Positions 33,601-43,662 of a stretch of 64,000 nucleotides of DNA are shown here, piece by piece. The position numbers were made by a program, and so were the translations under genes. The notes below the pieces were generated by a model. That model searched no databases. It saw nothing but the letters and a program-made list of their open reading frames with translations, and was not told the origin of the DNA. This stretch comes from Tetraselmis striata (taxonomy: Eukaryota; Chlorophyta; Chlorodendrophyceae; Chlorodendrales; Chlorodendraceae). The DNA is taken from NCBI GenBank assembly GCA_006384855.1, contig VCJN01001560.1, forward strand, positions 1 to 64,000, read 5' to 3'. The stretch's first letter is position 1; every line of letters begins with the position of its first letter.

Positions 33601-35985
33601 TCGCGCTCTTCCGTGGCGCGGAGGGCTTCACCGACGAGGCTGCCTTGCTTGCGAGCAACGCCGCCGCCATTCTCGAGAAGTCTCTCGGGAAGGATCATCC
33701 GCGCTTGGCGGAGCCCCTTCTGGTGTCGAGCCAGCTCGGTCTGCGCCGTGGTAGCGTGGAGGAGGCCGAGGAGAGCGTGATGCGCGCCGTGGAGGTCACC
33801 CACCGCCACCTCCGTTCCGATCACCCCTCCGTTATCGCCGCCCTCAATGCGCTCGGCGCACTCAAGCGATGCCGCGGCGACCTCGAAGACGCGGCCGCGC
33901 TACATGCGGCCAGCGTGGGCTCGGCCCGCAACCTGCTAGGGGCTCGGCACCCCCTGGTCGCCGCCTCTCTCACCGCGCTCGCCGCCGTTAAGGAGAAGCA
34001 AGGCGACCTGTCGTCCGCAGACGCACTGCTCAAGCAGGCGAACACTATCCTGGAGGCGCTGTTCGAATCGGGCACCAACCACCCCGCCGCGGTGGCCGTC
34101 TGGAGCGGTCGCGCCTCCATTGCCATGGCAGGCGGCGACAGCGCGACCGCGGAGGGGTTTTACCGCCGCATCCTTGCCGCTGCTGGCGACGAGAGCCGAC
34201 CCGGCTGCGCCGGCTTCTGCGCGCCGGTCGCTCTGAACAACCTGGCCGTCATGACCAAGGGCCGTGGCGACCTGGACACCGCCGAGAAGCTGTACAGACG
34301 CAGCGTGGCGCTGACCGAGCGCAGCTACGGCGGCGAGCACCTCAGCGTCGCCAAAGCGATGAACAACCTGGCGTCGCTGCTGCAGGAGAAGGCGCGGTAC
34401 CTGGACGCGGAGGCCTTGTACCGCCGCGCGGCGGAGATCATCAGCGTCTCGCTAGGGCCGCAGCACATCGACGTCGCTAGCAGCCTCAACGGCCTTGCCG
34501 TCGTGCTGAAGAAGCGCGGCAAGCTGCGCGATGCGGAGAAACTGTACCGCGGCGCGCTGGAGATCCAGCGCAACTCGCTCCCCGGCACGCACCCCGATCT
34601 CGCCGTCTCGTACAACAACCTGGCCAGCCTGCACCAGAGCTCAGGGCTGTACGAGTCGGCGGAGCGCTACTACCGCCGGGCGCTGGAAATCCGCAAGAAA
34701 TTTTACGGCGAATCGCACGCTACCGTCGCCACCAGCCTGTCAAACCTGGCCAGCCTCATGAACGACATGGGTACGTGCCTTTTTGTTTTTACACACGCGG
34801 GGGCCTCGCGATTCGTGAATTGTCTTCCATAACTGTTTGCTTTATTTGCTTTTCATGCCTTTTTTGATCAGTTGCAAGGACAGATGTTGTTATTCAGGGG
34901 TTTTTCTCATATGTGTATTCTATGAGCACGCTGCTGATGCTCTTGTGTGGTCGCACTATTTGCAGGCCACTACGACGAGGCGGAGTCGCTGTACAACGAC
35001 GGCCTGGCGATTCGGGAGCAGGTGCTGGGCGCTCAACACCAGGTTCGCGCTCACCCCTGCCGATTTCAACTCTCGCCGCTGTCGGAGTTTTTTCCGATCT
35101 GATTAGTTTTCTTTTTTAGGTTTCTGTTTGCATGCGACGCTAGTATATTCTGACCACGACGCTAACAGCTTAAATCTATCTCTGTAAACCCCGCAGGACG
35201 TCGCCCACTCTCTGCTCGGCCTGGCGCAGCTGTATCGCAACACGGGCAACCGGCGCATGAGCGAGGACTACCACCGCCGCGCGCTGGCGCTGCGCGAGAA
35301 GGCGCTGGGGCCCCTGCACCTCCAGGTCGCCGAGTCGTGCGACGGCCTCGCGGCGCTGCTGGCGGGGCTGGAGGAGGACGAAGTGACCGTGCTATCGGAG
35401 GACACCAAGGGCGTCGGCTTGCGCCTGAAGAAGGCGCTCACCTTCAAGCGCCGAAGCAGCGGCACCGGCGTCGCCAAGCCCGCCGACTCGGAGGTTCGTG
35501 AGGCCGAGGACCTGTACCGCCGCGCCATCGACATCCGTCGCGAGGTGCTGGGCGTGAGCCACCCCGACATGGCGCAGTCGCTCAACGGCCTCGCGCTCAT
35601 CCTGAAGCGCAAGAAGTCGTACGGCGAGTCGGAGCGAATATACCGCCTCGCGGTGCAGATCAGCGAGCGCAACCACGGCACCTGGCACCCCTCCATCGGC
35701 ACCTCCATGCACGAGCTGGCAGAGCTGCTCGACCGCCAGGACAAGCACTCGGAGGCGGAGCCCTTTTATCGCAGGGCGCTGGAGATCTGGGAGGCCACGC
35801 TGGGGTACAACCACCCGCACGTGGCAGTGGGCCTCGGCAACCTGGCGCGCGTGCTGCACATCCTGTCGCGCCCCACGGAGGCGGCCGAGGTGGAGGAGCA
35901 GGCGGAGGAGGTCCGCGCCAACGCCTCGAAGAACAACCAGATGTCGCTGCTGTCGGGGCAGACAACGCCACACGCCGCCGACTAG
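30629..35985 (+). CDS. STAND NTPase with kinesin-light-chain-type TPR array (NLR-like)
   Basis: Five exons join perfectly in phase: 30629-31801, 32103-32636, 33174-34770, 34966-35042 and 35197-35985, giving 1389 residues. Residues about 1-90 are low-complexity. A STAND/NB-ARC-type NTPase follows: P-loop CGGPGHGKST (about 123-132), Walker B GIVLDDCD (209-216), a sensor-like LQFLLTAQQPLR and a GxP motif LAGGVPATL (about 296-304). A winged-helix-like stretch (YVLHPLVRDVLASD) precedes about 17 TPRs of 42 residues (for example AEKLYRRSVALTERSYGGEH and YNNLASLHQSSGLYESAERY). A 35-residue basic insert lies between repeats 14 and 15. STAND proteins are nucleotide-dependent switches that assemble on ligand sensing, and TPRs usually form the sensor. 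A role in surveillance or signalling is inferred. TGTAA lies at 36517-36521. The nearest neighbours are a recombinase element upstream and the duplicated block downstream. ATG 30644 is an alternative start. Confidence 0.9.
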
Positions 35986-36612
35986 GCGCCCCTTTGCGCA
36001 TCACGCAGCAGCAGCAGCAGCATCAGCAGCCTTGGACCATAAGAGCAGCACATTCTTGGGAGTGGACACCGGAGTATCCCCGAGTGAGAACATCATCCAC
36101 TGCGATACATATCATGTCGAGTCTCTTCCCAGCCACATGCTGGGCAGTCCAACAGGCGGCCAGTCAGCCGGCGTAGCCCCTGCTGGCTCCCCCCTCCCAT
36201 GACACCAGGGTAGCACCGCCGCACGCGCTTCTCCACCACTCAGGTAGAGTGGTACACTCATTGACAGCGGACATGCCATGCCACCGTGCCATGCCGGCAC
36301 TAGTAGCGATGCGCTGTGCCAGGCAAGTAGCTTACTTCTGTGCAGCACTGGCCGCAACTGGCAAGCGCTGCACGGCCAGCGGCAGCGTGTGGGCTGGCGA
36401 GTGCTCGACGGAGCACTGCCAACGCCAGCATGCGGATGGATGACCAAAACTATTTAGCGCCCCCCCTTAACCTGACCCCCCTCCCCCCCGCCCAATCCAT
36501 AATAGTGTGAGCAAGTTGTAACAAACTTGTCGCACCTGGTAAGACCGACAAGCGCTTTTTCCTTGATGGTCAACAATCATCCGGGCGCTGCTTGCTGATG
36601 CGCGAGGCTGAG

Positions 36613-36651
36613 GTTTTAGGGCTTAGGGTTTTAGAGTTTTAGGGTTTTAAA
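36613..36651 (+). repeat. Short interstitial telomere-like tract (TTTTAGGG type)
   Basis: About 39 bp made of GTTTTAGGG, CTTAGGG, TTTTAGAG and TTTTAGGG units sits between GAGGCTGAG and CACGGAGAG. In block B the same flanks are directly adjacent (40190-40192). TTTTAGGG is the telomere repeat of Chlamydomonas-type algae. The tract therefore looks inserted in block A, or lost from block B. Confidence 0.8.
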
Positions 36652-38071
36652 CACGGAGAGCACAGGTCCGTTCTGGTACATGTGCTGCACCTGTAGCATT
36701 GACACCGTACGCGGAAAAGTGGCACAGGTAACACTTGCTACTAGGCAACGTGCGCACATTTCCAAAGGTTACAACCGGTGTCGGCTGCCATTTCACAAAG
36801 CGCAGCCGTTACTGATATTCGATGCAAGTCGCATCACTTGTATCATGCAAGTCGCAGACACCTGGACGCACCAGCACATCTGTTGTATACGTCGTATTAA
36901 GTATGTTATGTTAAGTTATATTAAGGATGAAGACTATTAGTGGGCTATCTTATACAGAATAAATGGCAATATAAAATCAACGAGTAGATGAATGCGCATG
37001 ATACATGGCGTCAAGCCCTTCTAAATGAAGGCAGCATCCGACCTCCCATCCTCAGTGGTGGCGATGCAGTACGGATGACAGCGTGATTATCCACAACCGT
37101 CACGCAGCGCGATCGCGTATGCGTTGACATCCAACACATATTCATGCAGTAGTTAAATATCGCGCCAGGCCAGCATGGAACGGCTTCTGACTTTTCGAGC
37201 AGAGTTGGACCGTTTGTAGTGCAGCTACGCTCGGAAGAAGAAATAAGAATGACTAACTGCTGGTCGTATCATACATCAATCTCTGATTATGATCATGCGT
37301 CTTACATGCTGGTTGGTTACCTCGGAAGGTAGTCGTGGCAGCTTTATCGTCGGCTGCTGCGGGTGGACAGCGAATGTGTCTATAGCGACTATATAGCGAC
37401 TATATGTCGAATGTCGAAATATTTTTGTGTCAAATATATGTATCACACAGTATGTATTCAAAACCTCGCGGGAGCTACGTCGGTGCCACCTCTCATCGCG
37501 GGCCGAGACGTGTGCCAGCCGCGCAACACACGAAACGCGCTCATCCGCGAATCGTTGCCAGCCATTCCTGTGGTTCACTGGCCGTCGTAGACATAGCGAC
37601 TATATTCTCGGTCGAATCCTGGCGACGACGCGATAGATAGGTCGTCAGAGAGGTATGTTCGTCAGGAATCATTATATAATAACATCGTGCGCCGCCTCGC
37701 AGTGCGCGACGCGACGAGGTGCATGTAATAGATGCGCCTGCAGAGGCAGTAAGGCGCGCGCTTCTGATATTCTGATATTCTGCGCCGTGCTGCGTCGCGC
37801 TCACCATCGTCAAGGAGGTGGGTGAATGGACTGACCATCAGTTCTCACGCGCCACCTGCTGCCAACATTCCGACCGCAAAAGCAGCGGTAACTGCGCAGT
37901 GTCAGCCACGCTTCGCTTTCGAGCAGCCCATACAGGCACCAACGGTCGCACGGATCATGACACCGTCGCTGCCCTGTGGCGCCGGCAGAGCATCGCTGAC
38001 GCCTTCGAAGTGTAGGCCAACGGCCCAAAGCGCTCGACCCGCCCGCTCAGTTCCGACTGCCCGTTCCGACG

Positions 38072-38312
38072 ATGAGCGAGACACTCGTCACACACAAAGG
38101 GGCGTGTCACTGCGGGGCTGTGCGCTTCGAGGTCGACGCGCCTGCGAAGGTGGTGGCGTGGGACTGTAACTGTGAGTGCCCCCGAGCCAGCAGCCTGAAA
38201 CAGCATCCCACACAATCGCTCGCCTTGCCACCCGGCAAGACGACGACGCCCATCATCTGCAGCTCCAGTATGCCCCCCCTCGGGCCGATGAGGCCCCGCT
38301 CCCTCCTCACCC

Positions 38313-38343
<31 letters not shown>

Positions 38344-39022
38344 ACACTCGTGCAGGCTCAGTATGTTCAATGAAGCGCAGCATGCACATGATCGCGCCCG
38401 CCAACCGCTTCCGGCTGCTAGCGGGCGAGGACAGCCTGACGCTGTACCAGTTTGGCGGCCGCCAGGCAAGGCACTACTTTTGCAGGTGGGAGATCATGCG
38501 ACGCTTCCCTTGCCCCCAAACCCTAACCTCCCAGCCATCCAGAGTAGCCACTCCGCCGCCGCCCCCCCCCCCCCCCCCCCCCCCCCCCCTCTTCATTCTT
38601 CCTAATGCACCAACACAGCTAATGACCAGTAGCGATGTGTTGCACCCTCATTCCGCTCATTTAGGGAATTTGGCGGCAGCTGATCCCGCATGTAGCCACC
38701 CCCCCCCCCCCTCCCCCTCCCCCCCCCCTTCATTTCCTGCTACTGCAGTATCCCAGCTAATAACCTGCAAGTAACGATATGTTGCACCCTCATTCCGCTC
38801 ACTCGGGGACGCGGCGGCAGCTGATCCCGCACGCCCGGCGCACGCAGAATCTGCGGCGTGCAGAGCTACTACGTCCCGCGCTCCAACCCGGACGGCGTGG
38901 CCGTGACCGTGGCGTGCATCCAGCCGGGCACCATGGCCGAGCTCGACGTCCGCGCCTTTGATGGGCAGAACTGGGAAGTTTCCTACGCCACCACTGGCAT
39001 CGCTTCCTACTCCAAGGAGTGA
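38072..39022 (+). CDS. GFA-family (CENP-V/GFA fold) zinc protein, copy A
   Basis: Three exons, 38072-38171, 38356-38485 and 38848-39022, join in phases 1 and 2 and give 134 residues ending IASYSKE. MSETLVTHKGACHCGAVRFE opens the protein. Motifs are CHCG (12-15), CNCSVC (32-37), HMIAPANRFRLLAGEDSL, and FCRICGVQ (75-82). Both CNCSVC and FCRIC are created only by splicing, which supports the model. In the family, C12/C14 with C76/C79 form the structural zinc site and C32/C34/C37 the second (catalytic) site; all seven Cys are present. Relatives include bacterial glutathione-dependent formaldehyde-activating enzyme and animal centromere protein V. Many members have unknown substrates, so a glutathione-adduct role is only possible. 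Introns hold long C runs and CA repeats. The length is normal for a minimal GFA domain. Confidence 0.92.
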
Positions 39023-39520
39023 CATGCCTGGCTGGGGCCTCACACATTTGCAATGGCTGCGCGGCATGGCCGCTCTCGCTGGCGCCATCGTCCGTAGCGC
39101 CGATCCCTTCACGGCGAGAATGACCTTGCGGAGCAGTACGTGCTGGGAACCCAAGAAAAAACTCTTCACAAGTGTTGCGAGTGATGGCTGTCTTGCATCC
39201 CAAGAGATGTTTGGTGGTGGCCTATGAATCAGGGCCACACTGGTCTCATGCAGAGATGAGGTGGAGGCAAGAAAAGGTCAACAACAATAATTATGAAAAG
39301 CTAGTTGCAATGATCAGTTGAAATACTTAGTAAGTAGCCATTGGGTCCGTGAGGGAACCAAACTGCTAGCAGACCTGAGACGTGCCCGGAGCTATCTAGA
39401 AATGACATGTGTTTGCTGGAAGCATTGGGGGATAACCTGGGCTATGCCTCACAACAGGCAGTGTTTTCAGCATCTGTAACCAGCATCGTAATAAGTCCCC
39501 GCACTGCAACCCACCTGCGT

Positions 39521-39577
39521 TGTCGCTGCTGTGGGGGCAGACGACGCCGACGCAGACACGCCGACGCCTCCGACTAG
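39521..39577 (+). pseudogene. Remnant of the STAND gene's last exon in block B
   Basis: These bases match the final codons of the STAND-TPR gene (SLLSGQTTP...AAD stop) but contain extra ACGCCGAC-type repeats that shift the frame. The former stop TAG is at 39575-39577. It is only the end of an exon, with no upstream TPR sequence, and marks the duplication breakpoint. Confidence 0.75.
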
Positions 39578-41503
39578 GTGCCCCTCTGCGCAGGAGCAGT
39601 AGCAGCATACATAAGAGCAGCACATTATTGGGAACAGACACCGGAGTATTCCCGAGTGAGAACATCATCCACTGCGATACATTCCATCTTGGGTCTCTTC
39701 CCAGCCACATGCTGGGCAGTCCAACAGGTCAGCCGGCGTAGCCCCTGCTGGCTCCCCCCTCCCATGACACCAGGGTAGCACCGCCGCACGCGCTTCTCCA
39801 CCACTCAGGTAGAGTGGTACACTCATTGACAGCGGACATGCCATGCCACCTGTGCCATGCCAGCACTAGTAGCAATGCGCTGTGCCAGGCAAGAAGCTTA
39901 CTTCTGTGCAGCACTGGCCGCAACTGGCAAGCGCTGCAAGGCCAGCGGCAGCGTGTGGGCTGGCGAGTGCTCGACGGAGCACCGCCAGCGCCAGCATGCG
40001 GATGGATGACTATAACTATAACTAGCGTGCCCCTCCCCCCTTAACCTGTCCCCCCCCCCCCTTCCCCGCCCAATCCATAATAGTGTGAGCAAGTTGTAAC
40101 AAACTTCTCACACCTGGTAACACCGACAGCCGCTCTTTCCTTGACGGTCAACAGTCGACTGGGCGCTGCTTGCTGATGCGCGAGGCTGAGGCACGGAGAG
40201 CACAGTTCCGTGCTGATGGTGGTGGCACTGATATCGTACGAGAAAATATGGTACAGGTACCAATTGCTATTTGGCAATGTGCGCGCATTTCCGGAGGTCA
40301 GCTGCCATTTCACAATAGCGCATTACTGATTTATTTAGTGACCCTTACTGAAAGTCGATGCCCTCGAGTCGCATCGTGCAAGTGACACACCCGGACGCAC
40401 TACCAGCACATCTGATGCATTAGGTTATGAATAGTATTAATATCATCGGACTAATATCCGACTATCACTAAATAAATGCAAACACTTTTATCAGCAAGTA
40501 GAAAAATGCGATGGACAGAGTGATACATGTCTTTAAGCCCAATTTAATTATAGCACTGTCTCCGACCTCCCATTCTTGGTGGCGATGCAGTACGGATCGC
40601 AGAATGATCGCGCATGCGTTGACATGGTCCATCGTACATTCATACAGTGGTAAATATAGGGCTGCCAGGCAAGCGTGCGGCGGCTTTTGACCCGTTTTCG
40701 GTGCAGCTGCAGTGACGAAAAGAAATAGGAATGACTATCTGCTGCTGGTCGTGTGGAGCAATTGTACAGTACATCAATACTTGGTGGTTATTATCATGCG
40801 TCTCACATATTGGTTGGTTGGTTGCCTCTTCACCTCATCATGCTAGCTGCATCGTCGGCTGCTGTGGCTCGACATCGAATGTGTGATTAAGATATCTCGA
40901 ACACAGTATCCAACACTTCGCGGGTGCAACGTCGGTGCCACCTCTCGCGGGCCGAGGCGCGTGCCAGCCGCGCAGTAGACGACACACGCACATCAGCGAC
41001 TCGTTGCCAGCCATTCCTGTGGTGGAAGACTTGAAGTCTGACTGGTCGCTGTAGACACAGCAACTACATTCACGGTCGAATCGCGACGGCAGCATCAGGA
41101 TAGGTAGTCAGAGAGACTATTAAATGCAGCAGCAGGAATAAATAATGCAGGGCGCGACGACGGGCTCCTGATGCTGAGGGGCTGAGGGGCGCGCAGTGCG
41201 CGCCTTGCATAATCGACGCGGCGCTGCTGCGCCGTGCTTCGCCGCACTCACCATCAATGGTGCAGTAAGGACGGGCTGTCCTTCCTCGCGCGCCACATCC
41301 TCCCAACCTTCCGACCACAAACGCAGTGATAACTGGCGCAGTAGCAGCCACGCCACGCTTTTGAGCAGGTACCAACGGTCACGCGCATCAGACGCCGTCG
41401 CTGCCCTGTGCCCCCGGGAGAGCACCGCTGACGCCTTCGCCGTGCAGACCAACGGGCCAAAGCGCTCGCCCCGCTCGCTGAGTTCCGACTGCGCACTCGG
41501 ACG

Positions 41504-42336
41504 ATGAGTGAGACGCTCGTCACACACAAGGGGGCGTGTCACTGCGGGGCTGTGCGCTTCGAGGTCGACGCGCCTGCGAAGGTGGTGGCGTGGGACTGCA
41601 ACTGTGAGTGCCGCGCGGCCCGGGGTGGCGAGGGCAGAGCATCCCGCGTCCCCCCTCGCCACCCGGCAGGGCGATGGTGCCCCTTTGCAGCTCCAGTATG
41701 CCCTCCTTCAGGCCGATGAGGCCCCGCTCCCCCCCCCCCCCCCCTCCCCGGCGCACACACACACACACTCGCGCAGGCTCTGTATGTGCAATGAAGCGCA
41801 ACGTGCACATGATCGCGCCCGCCAACCGCTTCCGGCTGCTAGCGGGCGAGGACAGCCTGACGCTGTACCAGTTCGGAAGCCGCCAGGCAAGGCACTACTT
41901 TTGCAGGTGGGCGATCATGCCACTCTTCCCCATTTACCCACCCCCTAAACCCTCCAACCATCCAACGTAGCAACTCCCCCCGCCCTTCATTTCCTCTTAC
42001 CGTGCGACCCCAGCTAATAACCCGCAAGCAACGTTAAGTTGCACCCTCATTCCGCTCATTCGGGGACGCGGCGGCAGCTGATCCCGCACGCCCGGCGCAC
42101 GCAGTATCTGCGGCGTGCAGAGCTACTACGTCCCGCGCTCCAACCCGGACGGCGTGGCCGTGACCGTGGCGTGCATCCAGCCGGGCACCATGGCCGAGCT
42201 CGACGTCCGCGCGTTTGACGGCCAGAACTGGGACGCATCATTCGCCACCACCGGCATCGGCCTCCTGCTCCAAGGAGTGACGCGCTCGGCCAGCGCCTCA
42301 CCCCTTTGCGATGGATGCGCGGCATGCACAACGTAG
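41504..42336 (+). CDS. GFA-family zinc protein, copy B (altered C-terminus)
   Basis: Same three-exon plan as copy A: 41504-41603, 41777-41906 and 42105-42336, phases 1 and 2, 153 residues. All zinc Cys are kept: CHCG (12-15), CNCSVC (32-37), FCSICG (75-80). The first 110 or so residues differ from copy A only at scattered positions (for example AMKRNVHM for SMKRSMHM, GSRQ for GGRQ). After FATTGI a one-base insertion relative to copy A shifts the frame. The protein then ends in a new tail containing CDGCAACTT instead of ASYSKE. Exon sequence and splice sites are well preserved while introns have diverged, which suggests it is still expressed. The substrate is unknown, as for copy A. Confidence 0.9.
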
Positions 42337-42490
42337 GCACTGACCACCGTCCGTAGCGCCGATCTCTTCACAACGAGAGCTTGTGAAGGGATCCCAAGAA
42401 AGGTCACTGATCCTTGCGGAGCGGTGCCGGGAACCCAAGAAAGAAAGGACTCATTATTAATCGTTTCGAGTGATGGCTGTCTTGCCACCC

Positions 42491-43662
42491 AACTTCACCA
42501 GCCCGCTTCGGACCAAGTAGCTATGGTGGAGCAGGTTGTGTGTAGTGTGGCGATCTTTGTCTGTGAAGTCACCACACCCCAACCTGAGCTGGGAGTCAGC
42601 ATGTGTGATTGCGATAGATATGAATATATTTGGGGCCGCTAGATCGTCCACAAAGATAAACTGACTCCGTTGCAGCATCATTATTTTTAAGTCTCGTTCA
42701 CTTATCGTAACACTTTACGCATCACCTGCTGAACAGCGGGGGCAGGTGGCTGGCCCCCGGCATTGCAGCCTGTCTGGGCAGGTGGCAACTTAGAGGCATG
42801 GTTTGAGCGGAATCTGGGCGGCGCTGAATCATTGGCCGCTTTGTGAGCAGCGAGCATGCGAATGAGCGCAGACAACAGCTGTCGCGGTCGTGGAGTCAGT
42901 TTTGACTCATGGTGTGCGGGTCTGATGGAGCGCCAGTATTCCCCGTTTTTGTCATCCCTTGTTGCGTCCTGGATACTGTTTGCAACAACTATGTTAAAGA
43001 TCATAACCAGGTGCATCAGACAGATCAAGATCAGATCATCATGATCTCGACTTTCAATATCCAATATTATCACCACAGATCTTCATATTTTTAGCTTCAA
43101 CTAATCACAGCCTGATCATTTGCATCAATCATGGCAGCCTGATAAATTACTATCATATTTACTAATATCGCTGATTACAACTTGATTCATTTAAAACTTG
43201 GCGATCATATCGCGTCATATCGGGTCATAATCTTAATATTATTCGGATACGAAATGATCATATTGATCTTGATATCACCATAGGCTTTTGGCTTCATTTA
43301 CAGGCTTCAAATATCTAGCTCCGAAACCAGATGGACTCACGGCGCAGTAGCCAAACGTGCTTGCTCCGAAACCACGCTGCGGCACCGCCTCGTCGCAGCG
43401 ACGACGAGTAGCCCGGCGCGGCCCTGACTCCGCCCGTCTACCAGGTATCCCATACCGCCTCATCTGTTGTCGCCTGTTGCCGAATTGCTCCACAATATCC
43501 CGGGACGGATGCCGCCACACCGCGACAGCGAACCCTCCACGCCCCTTCCCCCCCGCCGCCCCTGAGCGCCACGCCGTCGTCATTCACCCCTCCCTCTTCC
43601 CAACATCGCGCGCAGGCTGAAGCGTACACCAACGCGGCCGTCAGCCAGCGCGAGGGCGAAAG
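42491..43662. other. Spacer between block B and the phosphorylase-like gene
   Basis: AT-rich 42900-43300 with GATCAT-type repeats, then GC-rich toward 43400-43660, which probably contains the promoter and leader of the next gene. No ORF is supported. Confidence 0.5.

Larger units (their letters stand above)
35942..39200 (+). repeat. Segmental duplication, block A
   Basis: Homologous to 39521-42490 in the same order: last codons of the STAND gene, a GC-rich 3' flank (GAGTGAGAACATCATCCAC...), AT-rich spacer, GFA-family gene and its 3' flank. The offset shrinks from 3579 bp at the left to 3432 bp at the GFA start codon because of indels. Identity is high in exons and in parts of the flank, and lower in introns. 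Block A alone carries the telomeric tract at 36613-36651. It is presumably the parental block because it is continuous with an intact STAND gene. Confidence 0.85.
39521..42490 (+). repeat. Segmental duplication, block B
   Basis: Tandem copy of 35942-39200 in the same orientation. It starts inside what was the last exon of the STAND gene (TGTCGCTGCTG at 39521, matching 35942) and ends about 150 bp after the second GFA gene. It lacks the telomeric tract of block A and has independent indels in spacer and introns. Confidence 0.85.

Noticed and set aside
39396..39710. Minus-strand Leu-rich frame at the block B boundary
   Set aside because: Overlaps the relic of the STAND exon and duplicated 3' flank; no equivalent in block A.
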